Below, in pieces: positions 1 to 7,342 of a stretch of DNA of 64,000 nucleotides. This DNA comes from an uncultured Bacteroidales bacterium (GTDB lineage Bacteria > Bacteroidota > Bacteroidia > Bacteroidales > WCHB1-69), in the NCBI GenBank assembly GCA_934699095.1, contig CAKUVI010000002.1, forward strand, positions 124,001-188,000, in the 5' to 3' direction. Position 1 is the first letter of the stretch. Every line of letters begins with the position of its first letter. Both the position numbers and the translations under genes were made by a program. The notes beneath the pieces were generated by a model. The model was not told the DNA's origin. It worked only from the letters and a program-made list of their open reading frames with translations, and did not search any database.

Positions 1-715
1 GAGGCAGGATCAGATGCATGCGGTCACCGGCCGCCTCGGTGAGATGGCGGATACCGTGCGTGATTGTGCCGTCAGGACTGATGACATGCAACGCTACCAC
101 GGTCGTGATCAGACCGCCTAACACGAGCAAGACCACCTGCAGTATGTCGGTCCAGGCCACCGAAGAGAGACCGCCGGTGATGGAATAGAGGGCAGCTACA
201 AGTCCCAGCCCGATAATGGCGGGCATGATGAGCGTGCCGTCTCCGGTGCCGATGATGGTGTCGATGGCCTTAGCACCGAGGAAGAGCACGGAGGTGAGGT
301 TTACAAAGATGAAAAGACCTAACCAGAAGACCGCCAAGATGGTCTTGAGTTGCCGCGAATAGCGCTTCTCCACAAATTCAGGGATGGTGTATATGCCTTG
401 TTTTACAAATATGGGCATGAAGAATTTGGCCACGATGATGAGTGTGAGCGCAGCCATGAACTCGTAGGAGGCCACGGCGAAGCCGCCAGCGAAACCTGAA
501 CCCGACATGCCGATGAACTGCTCCGCGGAGATGTTGGCGGCAATCAATGACGCCCCAATAGTCCACCAAGGCAGCGACTTGCCCGCCAGAAAATAGTCCT
601 CGGCAGTCTTGTCCTTGTTCTTCTTGCGGTGTGAAATCCAAATGCCCAACCCGACGATAACGATCAGATATAAGGCGAAAATGACAATGTCAACAATGTG
701 GAAAGCAGGGTTCAT
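1..715 (-). CDS. Sodium/solute symporter (SSS family), C-terminus cut by window edge
   Basis: About 238 N-terminal residues are present, beginning MNPAFHIVDIVIFALYLIVI; the rest lies beyond base 1. The fragment reads as a string of hydrophobic helices and carries SSS-family hallmarks: DYFLAGKSLPWW after the first helix, then ANISAEQFIGMSGSGF, and later ALYSITGGLSSVAWTD. The family couples Na+ influx to uptake of sugars, amino acids or vitamins across the inner membrane. Galactokinase lies just upstream on the same strand, so galactose or a related sugar is the most likely substrate, as in SglT-type transporters; that assignment is inference. The start is the ATG at 713-715. Confidence 0.85.
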   Translation of the reverse strand, partial: MNPAFHIVDIVIFALYLIVIVGLGIWISHRKKNKDKTAEDYFLAGKSLPWWTIGASLIAANISAEQFIGMSGSGFAGGFAVASYEFMAALTLIIVAKFFMPIFVKQGIYTIPEFVEKRYSRQLKTILAVFWLGLFIFVNLTSVLFLGAKAIDTIIGTGDGTLIMPAIIGLGLVAALYSITGGLSSVAWTDILQVVLLVLGGLITTVVALHVISPDGTITHGIRHLTEAAGDRMHLILP

Positions 716-797
716 CCTTTTGTGATTTTAATTAGAGGGCAAAAGTACAATTTTTTATGAGGCAATGACAACCTTTTGAACCCCGCCGTACAAGATA

Positions 798-822
798 AAA
801 AATCTCCATTTCGGAGATTTTT
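798..822. terminator. AT-rich hairpin, possible bidirectional terminator
   Basis: Ten-base arms AAAAATCTCC and GGAGATTTTT flank a five-base loop. Reading either way, the stem ends in a U-run, so it could terminate in both directions. It sits between galactokinase and the symporter gene, both on the minus strand. A related hairpin followed by the same downstream motif occurs near 24.7 kb. Confidence 0.45.
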
Positions 823-842
823 ATAAAGCGCAACTTATCACG

Positions 843-1018
843 CTACTGTATTAACACATTGAGCGTGCGTTCATATGTGTCTGTACATGATACTTTTAAC
901 TTGTAATAGTCGCCAACTTGGTATATTGAGTCACTAAACAACATTTTAAATTCTGCAACCTCGCGTAAACCAGTGTATTCGTCATCATACAGAGGTTGTG
1001 ATAAACCTACAAGAACAT
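843..1018 (-). pseudogene. Possible remnant of an unidentified coding region between galK and the symporter
   Basis: Reading the minus strand in a frame different from galK gives about 58 uninterrupted codons ending at TAG 843-845, with protein-like composition (for example LREVAEFKMLFSDSIYQVGD). There is no start codon at its head and I recognise no family. Galactokinase runs into this stretch: its last residues after the usual GAR end (NIGIHDTMFL) look like extra sequence. A deletion that joined galK to the tail of another gene would explain both. The evidence is only the open, protein-like frame. Confidence 0.25.
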
Positions 1019-2140
1019 AGTATCATGAATACCTATATTCCGGGCGCCGTTGCTAATCTCCGCCACGTAGAAATCGGCATGTAGGCCGAAATGATCTCCG
1101 TAGGCCTTGCCGATGGTTTCGATAAATGCGCCCACCTGATTTTCATCGATCAGCGTGACAGTACATCCGCCGAAGCCTGCGCCGGTCATGCGGCTGCCGA
1201 GTACGCCTGGGAACGACTGTGCATTCTCGGCGAGGAAATCCGACTCTGGGCAGGTGACCTCATAGTCGTCGCGCAGGGTGGCGTGCGAGGCGTTCATCAG
1301 TTGCCCGAAACGGATCATGTCGCCTGCCTTTAGCGCGGTGATGGCTTCGCGCACGTTCTCATTCTCGCGCACCGCGTGACGGGCCCGCTTGAGCACATCA
1401 CCCGTAAGATACTGAGACACAGTGTCGAATTGCTTCATCGTGAGTTGGCATAGAAAATCCGCATGCCTATGTTCTCGGATAATATCCAACGCCTGTTGGC
1501 ATTCGCTGCGACGCTGGTTGTAGGCCGAATCCACCAATCCTCGTTTCTTGTTGGTGTTGGCGATGACAAATTTCAGTCCGTCCATCTTCAACGGTACATG
1601 CTCGTACTTCAACGTGTTGCAGTCCAATGCAACGGCGCAGTTTGCCTTTCCGAAGCCCGACGCAAACTGGTCCATGATGCCGCAGTTCATGCCCACAAAG
1701 TTGTTTTCCGCATGTTGTGCCATCTTCACGAGTTCCAGCATTGTGAAAGGATGACCGTGTATGGCATTGAGGGCCACCGCGGTTACCATTTCGATGGACG
1801 CGGACGATGACAGCGCCGCTCCGATTGGCAGATCACCGTTATAGTGAAAATGCAAGCCTTTCACACGAAATCCTCTGTCAGTGAACTCTTTGACTACGCC
1901 AAGAGGGTAATCTACCCAGCTGTCGCGCTTCTGCAGCATATCTTCTTCACGGATTTTAAATTCCACAGGATTGTTTTCTGAAATAAAATGGCAGGAATTA
2001 GAGTCATCAAGTTGTCTTACAGTAAGATATGTGCCCATATTGAGAGCGGCGGGGAAAACGAGCCCGCCGTTGTAGTCGGTGTGGTCACCGATGAGATTAA
2101 CACGCCCTGGGGCGAAAAAACGCATCGTTAGTTGCTGCAT
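1007..2140 (-). CDS. galK: Galactokinase
   Basis: The enzyme phosphorylates alpha-D-galactose at C1 with ATP, the first committed Leloir step, in the cytoplasm. The protein has the galactokinase signature APGRVNLIGDHTDYNGG near the N-terminus, the GHMP ATP-binding loop PIGAALSSSASIE, the catalytic-loop segment CGIMDQFASGFG and the C-terminal GHMP motif GAGFGGCTVTLI. I place the start at ATG 2138-2140, giving 377 residues; the frame opens earlier only through a TTG. The N-terminal tail before the signature is short for the family. The neighbouring SSS transporter fits a galactose uptake and phosphorylation pair. Confidence 0.95.
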   Translation of the reverse strand: MQQLTMRFFAPGRVNLIGDHTDYNGGLVFPAALNMGTYLTVRQLDDSNSCHFISENNPVEFKIREEDMLQKRDSWVDYPLGVVKEFTDRGFRVKGLHFHYNGDLPIGAALSSSASIEMVTAVALNAIHGHPFTMLELVKMAQHAENNFVGMNCGIMDQFASGFGKANCAVALDCNTLKYEHVPLKMDGLKFVIANTNKKRGLVDSAYNQRRSECQQALDIIREHRHADFLCQLTMKQFDTVSQYLTGDVLKRARHAVRENENVREAITALKAGDMIRFGQLMNASHATLRDDYEVTCPESDFLAENAQSFPGVLGSRMTGAGFGGCTVTLIDENQVGAFIETIGKAYGDHFGLHADFYVAEISNGARNIGIHDTMFL

Positions 2141-2158
2141 GATTGTGAATTTTGGGTG

Positions 2159-2166
2159 CAAAGTTA
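2159..2166 (-). promoter_or_regulatory. Probable -7 element for galK
   Basis: TAACTTTG on the minus strand matches the Bacteroidota -7 consensus TAnnTTTG and lies 18 bases before the chosen galK ATG. The expected TTTG about 19 bases upstream is not present; a TTTG lies only 12 bases away. Confidence 0.45.
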
Positions 2167-2214
2167 AGATTTTTTTGACAAACAGTGGGCAATTGGGCGT
2201 AAGTCGATGTGTGC

Positions 2215-3366
2215 TTAATGTTTTTTGCCCAGGAATTCGTCATCGGTCAACGTCAGCAAGAACGCCTTCAGGTCGGCAATGTCGGAAGGCGTGAGGTGGG
2301 CGCCGCCGTCGTTGAGCTTGTGCATGAGAGGACTGGCATAGGGGGATGGCTGCAGCCCCGAGTTGTAAAACTCGAGCACTTCGTCTATTGTCTTGAAACG
2401 TCCGTCGTGGAAGTATGGCGCCGACACCGCAACGTTGCGCAGGGATGGTGCTCTGTAGGCGCCCTTGTCTGTGACATCCCCGCTGACTGAATATCTGTCG
2501 TGAGGGTCTGAGGGGGTAGCGTCTGCAGCATTGTTGTAGAAGAGGTTTGTGGTGAACAGCGGCGTGCCGTCGCCGCCATGACAATGGTAACAGTCGGCGC
2601 CCTCTTCCGTGGAGAAGAGTATCAACCCGTGTAACTCCTGCGCCGTAAGTTGCTCCTTGCCTGCCAAATACCTGTCGAATTTGGAGTCTGCCGAGACTAA
2701 CGACCTTATGTATTGTGCTATGGCTTTCTGTATCCTGTCTATGGTTATTTCCTTTGTGCCGAAGGCCTTCTCGAAGAGAGGAGGGTATTTCTTGTTGGCC
2801 CTGACAGCCACCACTGCGCGCTCGGCGGTGCCGCACATCTCGTCGTCAGCTGTGATGGCCATGAGCACGATGTCCTCAATGTTTCTCCTGTTCAGTTCAG
2901 GGTTGTCGTGTGAGATATGGCCGTTCCAGAAATATCCGCTGTTGTTGAACACCAAGTTGGCGAGCGGCATCACGTTGTGCGCTGTTGGCTTGCCAGTGGA
3001 GCGGCCGCGCGCCACGCCGTCGGGGAAGCGGCTGTTGTCTGTGCCAATGTCGTAGTTGTTCTGCTGTCGGTGGCAGGTTGCGCAGCTCATCAGCGAGTCG
3101 GGATCAGAGCCAATATAACCGCACAGGTGAGGATCCTCGAACAACATCTTCCCCAATGCCACGCCCTCTACCGTCATCGGATTGTCGGCGGGGATGTTCA
3201 GAAGAGTGGGAAAGCCTTTGGGTATCTTCAGATCCAAAGGCGTAGGCTTCTCGATCCTGTCATTACACGATGAAAGACACACAACAACACAGAAGCAAAC
3301 GCATAGGACTGCGCTAATACGGTTCATGACCGCAAGCAGACAGGCGGTATATTTGGCTCTATTCAT
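2215..3366 (-). CDS. Di-haem cytochrome c peroxidase / MauG family lipoprotein
   Basis: Two covalent haem-binding motifs are present, CATCH near residue 95 and CYHCH near residue 260, in the arrangement of bacterial cytochrome c peroxidases (known for the family: H2O2 reduction with c-type electron donors, or MauG-like oxidations). The N-terminus carries a hydrophobic stretch ending in a lipobox (VCLSSC), so the protein is an exported lipoprotein acting in the periplasm or at a membrane face. ATG 3364-3366 follows an AGGA-like ribosome site and overlaps the end of parC by eight bases. A second ATG at 3325-3327 gives a more standard 21-residue lipoprotein signal and is a real alternative. The physiological substrate cannot be read from sequence. 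Confidence 0.88.
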   Translation of the reverse strand: MNRAKYTACLLAVMNRISAVLCVCFCVVVCLSSCNDRIEKPTPLDLKIPKGFPTLLNIPADNPMTVEGVALGKMLFEDPHLCGYIGSDPDSLMSCATCHRQQNNYDIGTDNSRFPDGVARGRSTGKPTAHNVMPLANLVFNNSGYFWNGHISHDNPELNRRNIEDIVLMAITADDEMCGTAERAVVAVRANKKYPPLFEKAFGTKEITIDRIQKAIAQYIRSLVSADSKFDRYLAGKEQLTAQELHGLILFSTEEGADCYHCHGGDGTPLFTTNLFYNNAADATPSDPHDRYSVSGDVTDKGAYRAPSLRNVAVSAPYFHDGRFKTIDEVLEFYNSGLQPSPYASPLMHKLNDGGAHLTPSDIADLKAFLLTLTDDEFLGKKH

Positions 3367-6124
3367 CAAAGAGTCCTAACTGAGTCCCGTTCGTGTCAGG
3401 GTCTGGCTCACTCGCTTCCGAATCGGATGATATGGTGTCGAAGATGTCCTTTGCGATCTCTTCGTCCACAGAGATGTTTGCATCTGTTGGCTCAACGGCT
3501 TCTTCAACCTCTTCCTCCGGTTCGCTGTATGGAAGCGGCTGGATGAATCTTACTGATTTTATGTCGTTGAATGCGAGACGTTTGCCTTTGGCACGGGCGG
3601 TTGATAAATCAACGAACTCGGCGCAGGAGATCACTGCCTCGGTGTCCACGTCGGATTTCTTTTCCCTATAGGTTACGCAGATCTGCGGCAGATAGTCGAT
3701 GGAGTAGGCCACGAGCTTGGTGGTGGTATCAACAGGGTAGAAGTCAACCTTTTTTATCAGGATGTCGGGCTTGAAACGCTTGATGAAGTACTTCTTCTCC
3801 TTTTTGATCATATACACTGCTGTCATGACCATAGATGGCTTCCATTTCCTGATGATGTCGAGGTCGTCTTCGAAATGGAGGGATGTTTCGTAGCCGGTGA
3901 TGCGGTAATTGCCTGATTTGTAAACGGTCAGTATCTTGTCGTCTTCGTGGAATGAGTCGATGAGTGTGCCGCGGCCTTCGGTGTTGAGCTTCATCACGGC
4001 CTCTTCGAAATAGACGTCTATGGCGCTGAGTGTTGAGATGCCTTTCTGAGTGAGGCTAATGGAAGAGATAGGATAGCGTGTGACTATATTGCCGAGAGCT
4101 CCCCTGTTTTTCACCGCAAGTTGTCCGAAGTCGAAGTCGAACTCGCGTTTTTTGAGCTTAGGCTTAGGTTTAAGTTTGATTTTCACGACTTCCGCCTCGC
4201 CGTTTGGGTTGGAGGTGAGGTAGAGGACTTTGGCGGTGGCGTTGCCTTTCACGAGGTCATAGTTCTTGTCGCGTGTCACGCCGCCCACGTTGAAGCGCTT
4301 GGCATACACCGGGCCGTTGGCGCCAGCGGTGTATATCATGTTGTATATCTGGCGTTCGTCACCGCGGCGGAACACCTCGGCCAGGATTATGTTCTTGCCC
4401 ACGAAGTGCTTGTCGGAGACTTTGCTGATTGAGCACTGTCCGTTCTCGTTGAAGACGATTATCTCGTCGAGGTCGGAGCACATGCATGCCAGCTCCACAT
4501 CGTCGTCTTTCTTGAGGTTTGTTCCGATGAAGCCCTCCTTCTTGTTCACGAACAGTTTCTGGTTGGCTACAGCCACGTTGACCGCGCTTATGGTGTCGAA
4601 GCTCTTGATTTCGGTGAGGCGCTTCCAGTTGGCACCGTACTTTTTCTTGAGTTGCAGGAAGTAGTTGATGGCATAGTCGATGAGGTGGTCGAGGTGGTTC
4701 TGTACCTCGTCGATGTTGAGCTCTATGTCGTTGATTTTCTCCTCGGCGGCCTTGATGTCGAATTTGGAGATCTTGCGCACTGGCTTCTCGCAGAGCGCGA
4801 GAACGTCGTCGCGTGTGATCTCCTTGCGGAAAAGCTTCCTGTACGGGTCGAATGCCCTCTCAATGCGGTCGATCTGGGCATCCCAGGATTCAGCCTCCTT
4901 TTCAAGTTCCTTATATATGCGCTTCTCGAAGAAGATTTTCTCGAGAGATGTCTTATGCCATTGGTTCTGAAGGTCTTCCAGCTCGATGACGAGCTCTTTG
5001 CGGAGAAGTTCCACCGTGTTCTCGGTGCTGATTCTGAGTATCTCCTTGACGTCGGTGAAGCGCGGCTTGCCGTTCCAGATGACGCAGGCGTTCATCGAGT
5101 AGGTTATTTCGCAGTCTGTGAAGGCGTACAATGCGTCGATTGTCTGGTCGGGTGAGACGCCAGGCATCAGATGGAGGTAAATCTCTGCCTGCTGCGCTGT
5201 GTTGTCGTCTATCTTCTTGATTTTGAGTTTGCCGTCCTCGATGGCCTTGGTGATGGAGTTCTTCGATTCGGTGATAAGGTCATCGGTGGTTGTGCCGTAT
5301 GGGATCTCGGTGATTACCAGGGTTTTGTTGTCCTGGATCTTGATTTTCGCGCGCACACGGATTTTTCCGCCCTGCGCCCCGTTGTTGTACCTGCTGACGT
5401 CAACAGCACCGCCGGTCGGGAAGTCTGGATATATCTCGAAATCCTCGTTCTTGAGTATTTTGATTGAAGCGTCTATCAGTTCGTTGAAGTTGTGTGGCAT
5501 GATCAGGGTTGACATGCCCACGCCTATGCCCTTAACTCCCTGTGCCAGCAGGAGCGGGAACTTTACGGGAAGGGTTATCGGTTCCCGGTTGCGGCCGTCG
5601 TATGAGACCTGCCATTCTGTGGTCTGGTGGTTGAAAACGACCTCTTTGGCGAATGGGGTGAGACGGGCCTCTATGTAACGCGCCGCCGCCGCTGAGTCGC
5701 CCGTGATTATGTTTCCCCAGTTGCCCTGTGTGTCAATGAGGAGATGCTTCTGGCCGAGCTGCACCAACGCGGCCGATATCGACTGGTCGCCGTGGGGATG
5801 GTACTTCATGGTGTTGCCGACAATGTGGGCCACCTTGTTGAAACGTCCGTCCTCAAGCTCGTCCATCGAATGCAAAATCCTGCGCTGCACGGGCTTCAGA
5901 CCGTCGTTCACGTCAGGAAATGCACGGTCCAGGATTACATACGAAGCGTAGTCCAGATACCACTCGCGGTACATAGACTGGGCAAATATGACCTTGTGGA
6001 GACCCGATTCGTCCTGCGTCTCCATCTCATCCGATTCGTCAGGTATCACAATGTCCGCCCCGGAACCCTCGTCCATCTCTTCCATTTCATCATTGATTTC
6101 GTCTTCTCTGTTATCTTCTGCCAT
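3359..6124 (-). CDS. parC: DNA topoisomerase IV subunit A (ParC; GyrA/ParC family)
   Basis: ParC cuts and rejoins DNA in topoisomerase IV, mainly decatenating daughter chromosomes. From ATG 6122-6124 it is 921 residues. The breakage domain includes VNDGLKPVQRRIL, the quinolone-region segment HPHGDQSI (residues 109-116) and the catalytic tyrosine in AAARYIEARL (Y150). The C-terminal beta-pinwheel region follows, then an acidic tail. The first ~45 residues are also acidic. I call it ParC rather than GyrA from its overall resemblance to Bacteroidota ParC; gyrB is about 14 kb away. The last seven residues are QLGLFDE, resembling a sliding-clamp-binding peptide. The position matching E. coli ParC S80 appears to be Gln. 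Confidence 0.88.
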   Translation of the reverse strand: MAEDNREDEINDEMEEMDEGSGADIVIPDESDEMETQDESGLHKVIFAQSMYREWYLDYASYVILDRAFPDVNDGLKPVQRRILHSMDELEDGRFNKVAHIVGNTMKYHPHGDQSISAALVQLGQKHLLIDTQGNWGNIITGDSAAAARYIEARLTPFAKEVVFNHQTTEWQVSYDGRNREPITLPVKFPLLLAQGVKGIGVGMSTLIMPHNFNELIDASIKILKNEDFEIYPDFPTGGAVDVSRYNNGAQGGKIRVRAKIKIQDNKTLVITEIPYGTTTDDLITESKNSITKAIEDGKLKIKKIDDNTAQQAEIYLHLMPGVSPDQTIDALYAFTDCEITYSMNACVIWNGKPRFTDVKEILRISTENTVELLRKELVIELEDLQNQWHKTSLEKIFFEKRIYKELEKEAESWDAQIDRIERAFDPYRKLFRKEITRDDVLALCEKPVRKISKFDIKAAEEKINDIELNIDEVQNHLDHLIDYAINYFLQLKKKYGANWKRLTEIKSFDTISAVNVAVANQKLFVNKKEGFIGTNLKKDDDVELACMCSDLDEIIVFNENGQCSISKVSDKHFVGKNIILAEVFRRGDERQIYNMIYTAGANGPVYAKRFNVGGVTRDKNYDLVKGNATAKVLYLTSNPNGEAEVVKIKLKPKPKLKKREFDFDFGQLAVKNRGALGNIVTRYPISSISLTQKGISTLSAIDVYFEEAVMKLNTEGRGTLIDSFHEDDKILTVYKSGNYRITGYETSLHFEDDLDIIRKWKPSMVMTAVYMIKKEKKYFIKRFKPDILIKKVDFYPVDTTTKLVAYSIDYLPQICVTYREKKSDVDTEAVISCAEFVDLSTARAKGKRLAFNDIKSVRFIQPLPYSEPEEEVEEAVEPTDANISVDEEIAKDIFDTISSDSEASEPDPDTNGTQLGLFDE

Positions 6125-6145
6125 TGTACGTTTTTTTTCTGAGCG

Positions 6146-6154
6146 GCAAAGATA
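6146..6154 (-). promoter_or_regulatory. -7 promoter element for parC
   Basis: TATCTTTGC on the minus strand is a perfect Bacteroidota -7 element, 22 bases before the parC ATG. A TTTG lies only 11 bases upstream, closer than the usual ~19, so the -33 partner is uncertain. It faces away from the fkpA promoter in the same 150-bp gap. Confidence 0.6.
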
Positions 6155-6172
6155 CAAAAATCTGACAAAGCC

Positions 6173-6203
6173 TTTCGAGTTCAAAGTATTTTTTGTATCT
6201 TCG
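6173..6203 (+). promoter_or_regulatory. Promoter for the FKBP isomerase gene
   Basis: TATCTTCG at 6196-6203 is one base off the TAnnTTTG consensus; a TTTC at 6173-6176 stands about 19 bases upstream as a weak -33. It lies about 70 bases before the fkpA ATG, leaving a moderate leader. Confidence 0.5.
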
Positions 6204-6274
6204 CGGCGCGAATCTGAAATCGTTCCGAAATCTTTTTTCGCTTGTTAAAGAATAACTTAGATAAAGACAGATAA

Positions 6275-6946
6275 ATGAAAAAAATTCTCACATTAGGATT
6301 AACATTGATGCTTGTAAGCGTCATGTTCTCCGCAAAATCACAGACAGAAATGACAAAAGAACAAAAATTAAGTTATGCTCTTGGTGCCAATTTCGCCAAC
6401 CAGCTCAAACATGACGATGTGAAAATCGACTATGAATCCTTTTTGCAAGGAATGAAGGATGTGGCTGCCGACAAAAACCAGTTCACCGACCAGCAGATGC
6501 AGGAGATATTCATGGAGTTCCAACAGGATCTTCAAGCCAAAAAAAGAGGCAATGTTGACGCTGAAATAAAGAAAGGCCAGCAATTCTTGGAAGAAAACAA
6601 GAAGAATCCTGAGGTCAAGGAGACTGCCTCCGGTTTGCAATACATTGTCCTTCAAGAAGGCAAGGGCGACAAACCCACTGCCACCAGTCAGGTTACCGTG
6701 CATTACACAGGAACTCTCATCGACGGCACTGTTTTCGATTCCTCGGTTGAGCGCGGAGAGCCCATCACCTTTGGCCTCAACCAGGTTATTCGCGGCTGGA
6801 CTGAAGGACTGCAGCTCATGTCACCGGGCGCAAAATACAGATTCTTCATCCCTTACAACCTCGCCTATGGTGAAAACGGCGCAGGCGGCATGATCCCAGG
6901 CGGCGCTACCCTCATCTTTGATGTTGAATTAATCAGCTTCAAATGA
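6275..6946 (+). CDS. FKBP-type peptidyl-prolyl cis-trans isomerase, exported (FkpA/Mip-like)
   Basis: The 223-residue protein has a signal peptide (MKKILTLGLTLMLVSVMFSA), an N-terminal helical dimerisation domain (roughly residues 25-120) and a C-terminal FKBP domain (roughly 130-223) with VHYTGTLIDGTVFDSS, VIRGWTEGLQLM and AYGENGAGGMIPGGATLIFDVEL. This is the Mip/FkpA arrangement: a periplasmic or surface dimer that isomerises X-Pro bonds and chaperones exported proteins. Its stop overlaps the next start, so the small downstream membrane protein is probably cotranslated. Confidence 0.93.
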   Translation: MKKILTLGLTLMLVSVMFSAKSQTEMTKEQKLSYALGANFANQLKHDDVKIDYESFLQGMKDVAADKNQFTDQQMQEIFMEFQQDLQAKKRGNVDAEIKKGQQFLEENKKNPEVKETASGLQYIVLQEGKGDKPTATSQVTVHYTGTLIDGTVFDSSVERGEPITFGLNQVIRGWTEGLQLMSPGAKYRFFIPYNLAYGENGAGGMIPGGATLIFDVELISFK

Positions 6947-7245
6947 TTATGAGACGCATTTTAACGATACTTGTCTTGGCTCTCGCCTTGGCCTTCGGAA
7001 ACGCGGCTTTTGCCCAGCAGGACTGCCAGGAAGTTGACTGCCCGGGTCAGTGCGGACGCTTTGTGGATGAGAACCAGGACGGCTTCTGCGACCATGGTTT
7101 CCTCTCAGAAGAGACTTTGGCCGAACAACAGGAGACAGAAAGACAGGAAAAGACCAAAAAGACAGTCATTGTCAGTCTTTCTCTCGTTGGTGCCGCCCTC
7201 GTTTGCGGTGCGGCGGCCGTCGCTGTCCGTAAAAAAAGAAAATAA
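6943..7245 (+). CDS. Small exported Cys-rich protein with an EF-hand-like loop and a C-terminal membrane anchor
   Basis: A 100-residue protein whose start (ATGATTATG) overlaps the fkpA stop. It has a signal peptide (to about A24), a short segment with four cysteines (C28, C33, C37, C49) and the loop D42-x-N44-x-D46-G-x-x-D50, which matches the Ca2+-binding DxNxDGxxD pattern of EF-hand and dockerin loops. A charged, Gln/Glu/Lys-rich linker and a C-terminal transmembrane helix ending RKKRK follow. This predicts a small domain tethered outside the inner membrane. Similar Cys/CGRxxDxNxDG segments occur in Bacteroidales membrane proteins, but I know no assigned function. A link to the isomerase is suggested only by overlap. 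Confidence 0.7.
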   Translation: MIMRRILTILVLALALAFGNAAFAQQDCQEVDCPGQCGRFVDENQDGFCDHGFLSEETLAEQQETERQEKTKKTVIVSLSLVGAALVCGAAAVAVRKKRK

Positions 7246-7288
7246 TTGCGGTTTGATTTTGACCGTATGTTAATTCAAATTTTTTTCG

Positions 7289-7318
7289 TATAGAGACGCA
7301 TTTTTATGCGTCTCTATA
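7289..7318. repeat. Perfect 12-bp inverted repeat (TAGAGACG-type palindrome)
   Basis: Arms TATAGAGACGCA and TGCGTCTCTATA with a six-base loop stand between the small membrane protein gene and argS. No U-run follows, so termination is possible but not standard. The arm resembles the GTAGAGACG segment near 49.35 kb; such TAGAGACG palindromes are dispersed in many Bacteroidota genomes (recollection). Confidence 0.5.
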
Positions 7319-7342
7319 GTATTATATGAAAGAATCGATATT

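Noticed and set aside
6146..6170. A distinct promoter class with TTTG only 11-15 bases before the -7 box (also near 2159 and 44899)
   Set aside because: Three cases in A+T-rich DNA are too few; TTTG is frequent by chance in such gaps.
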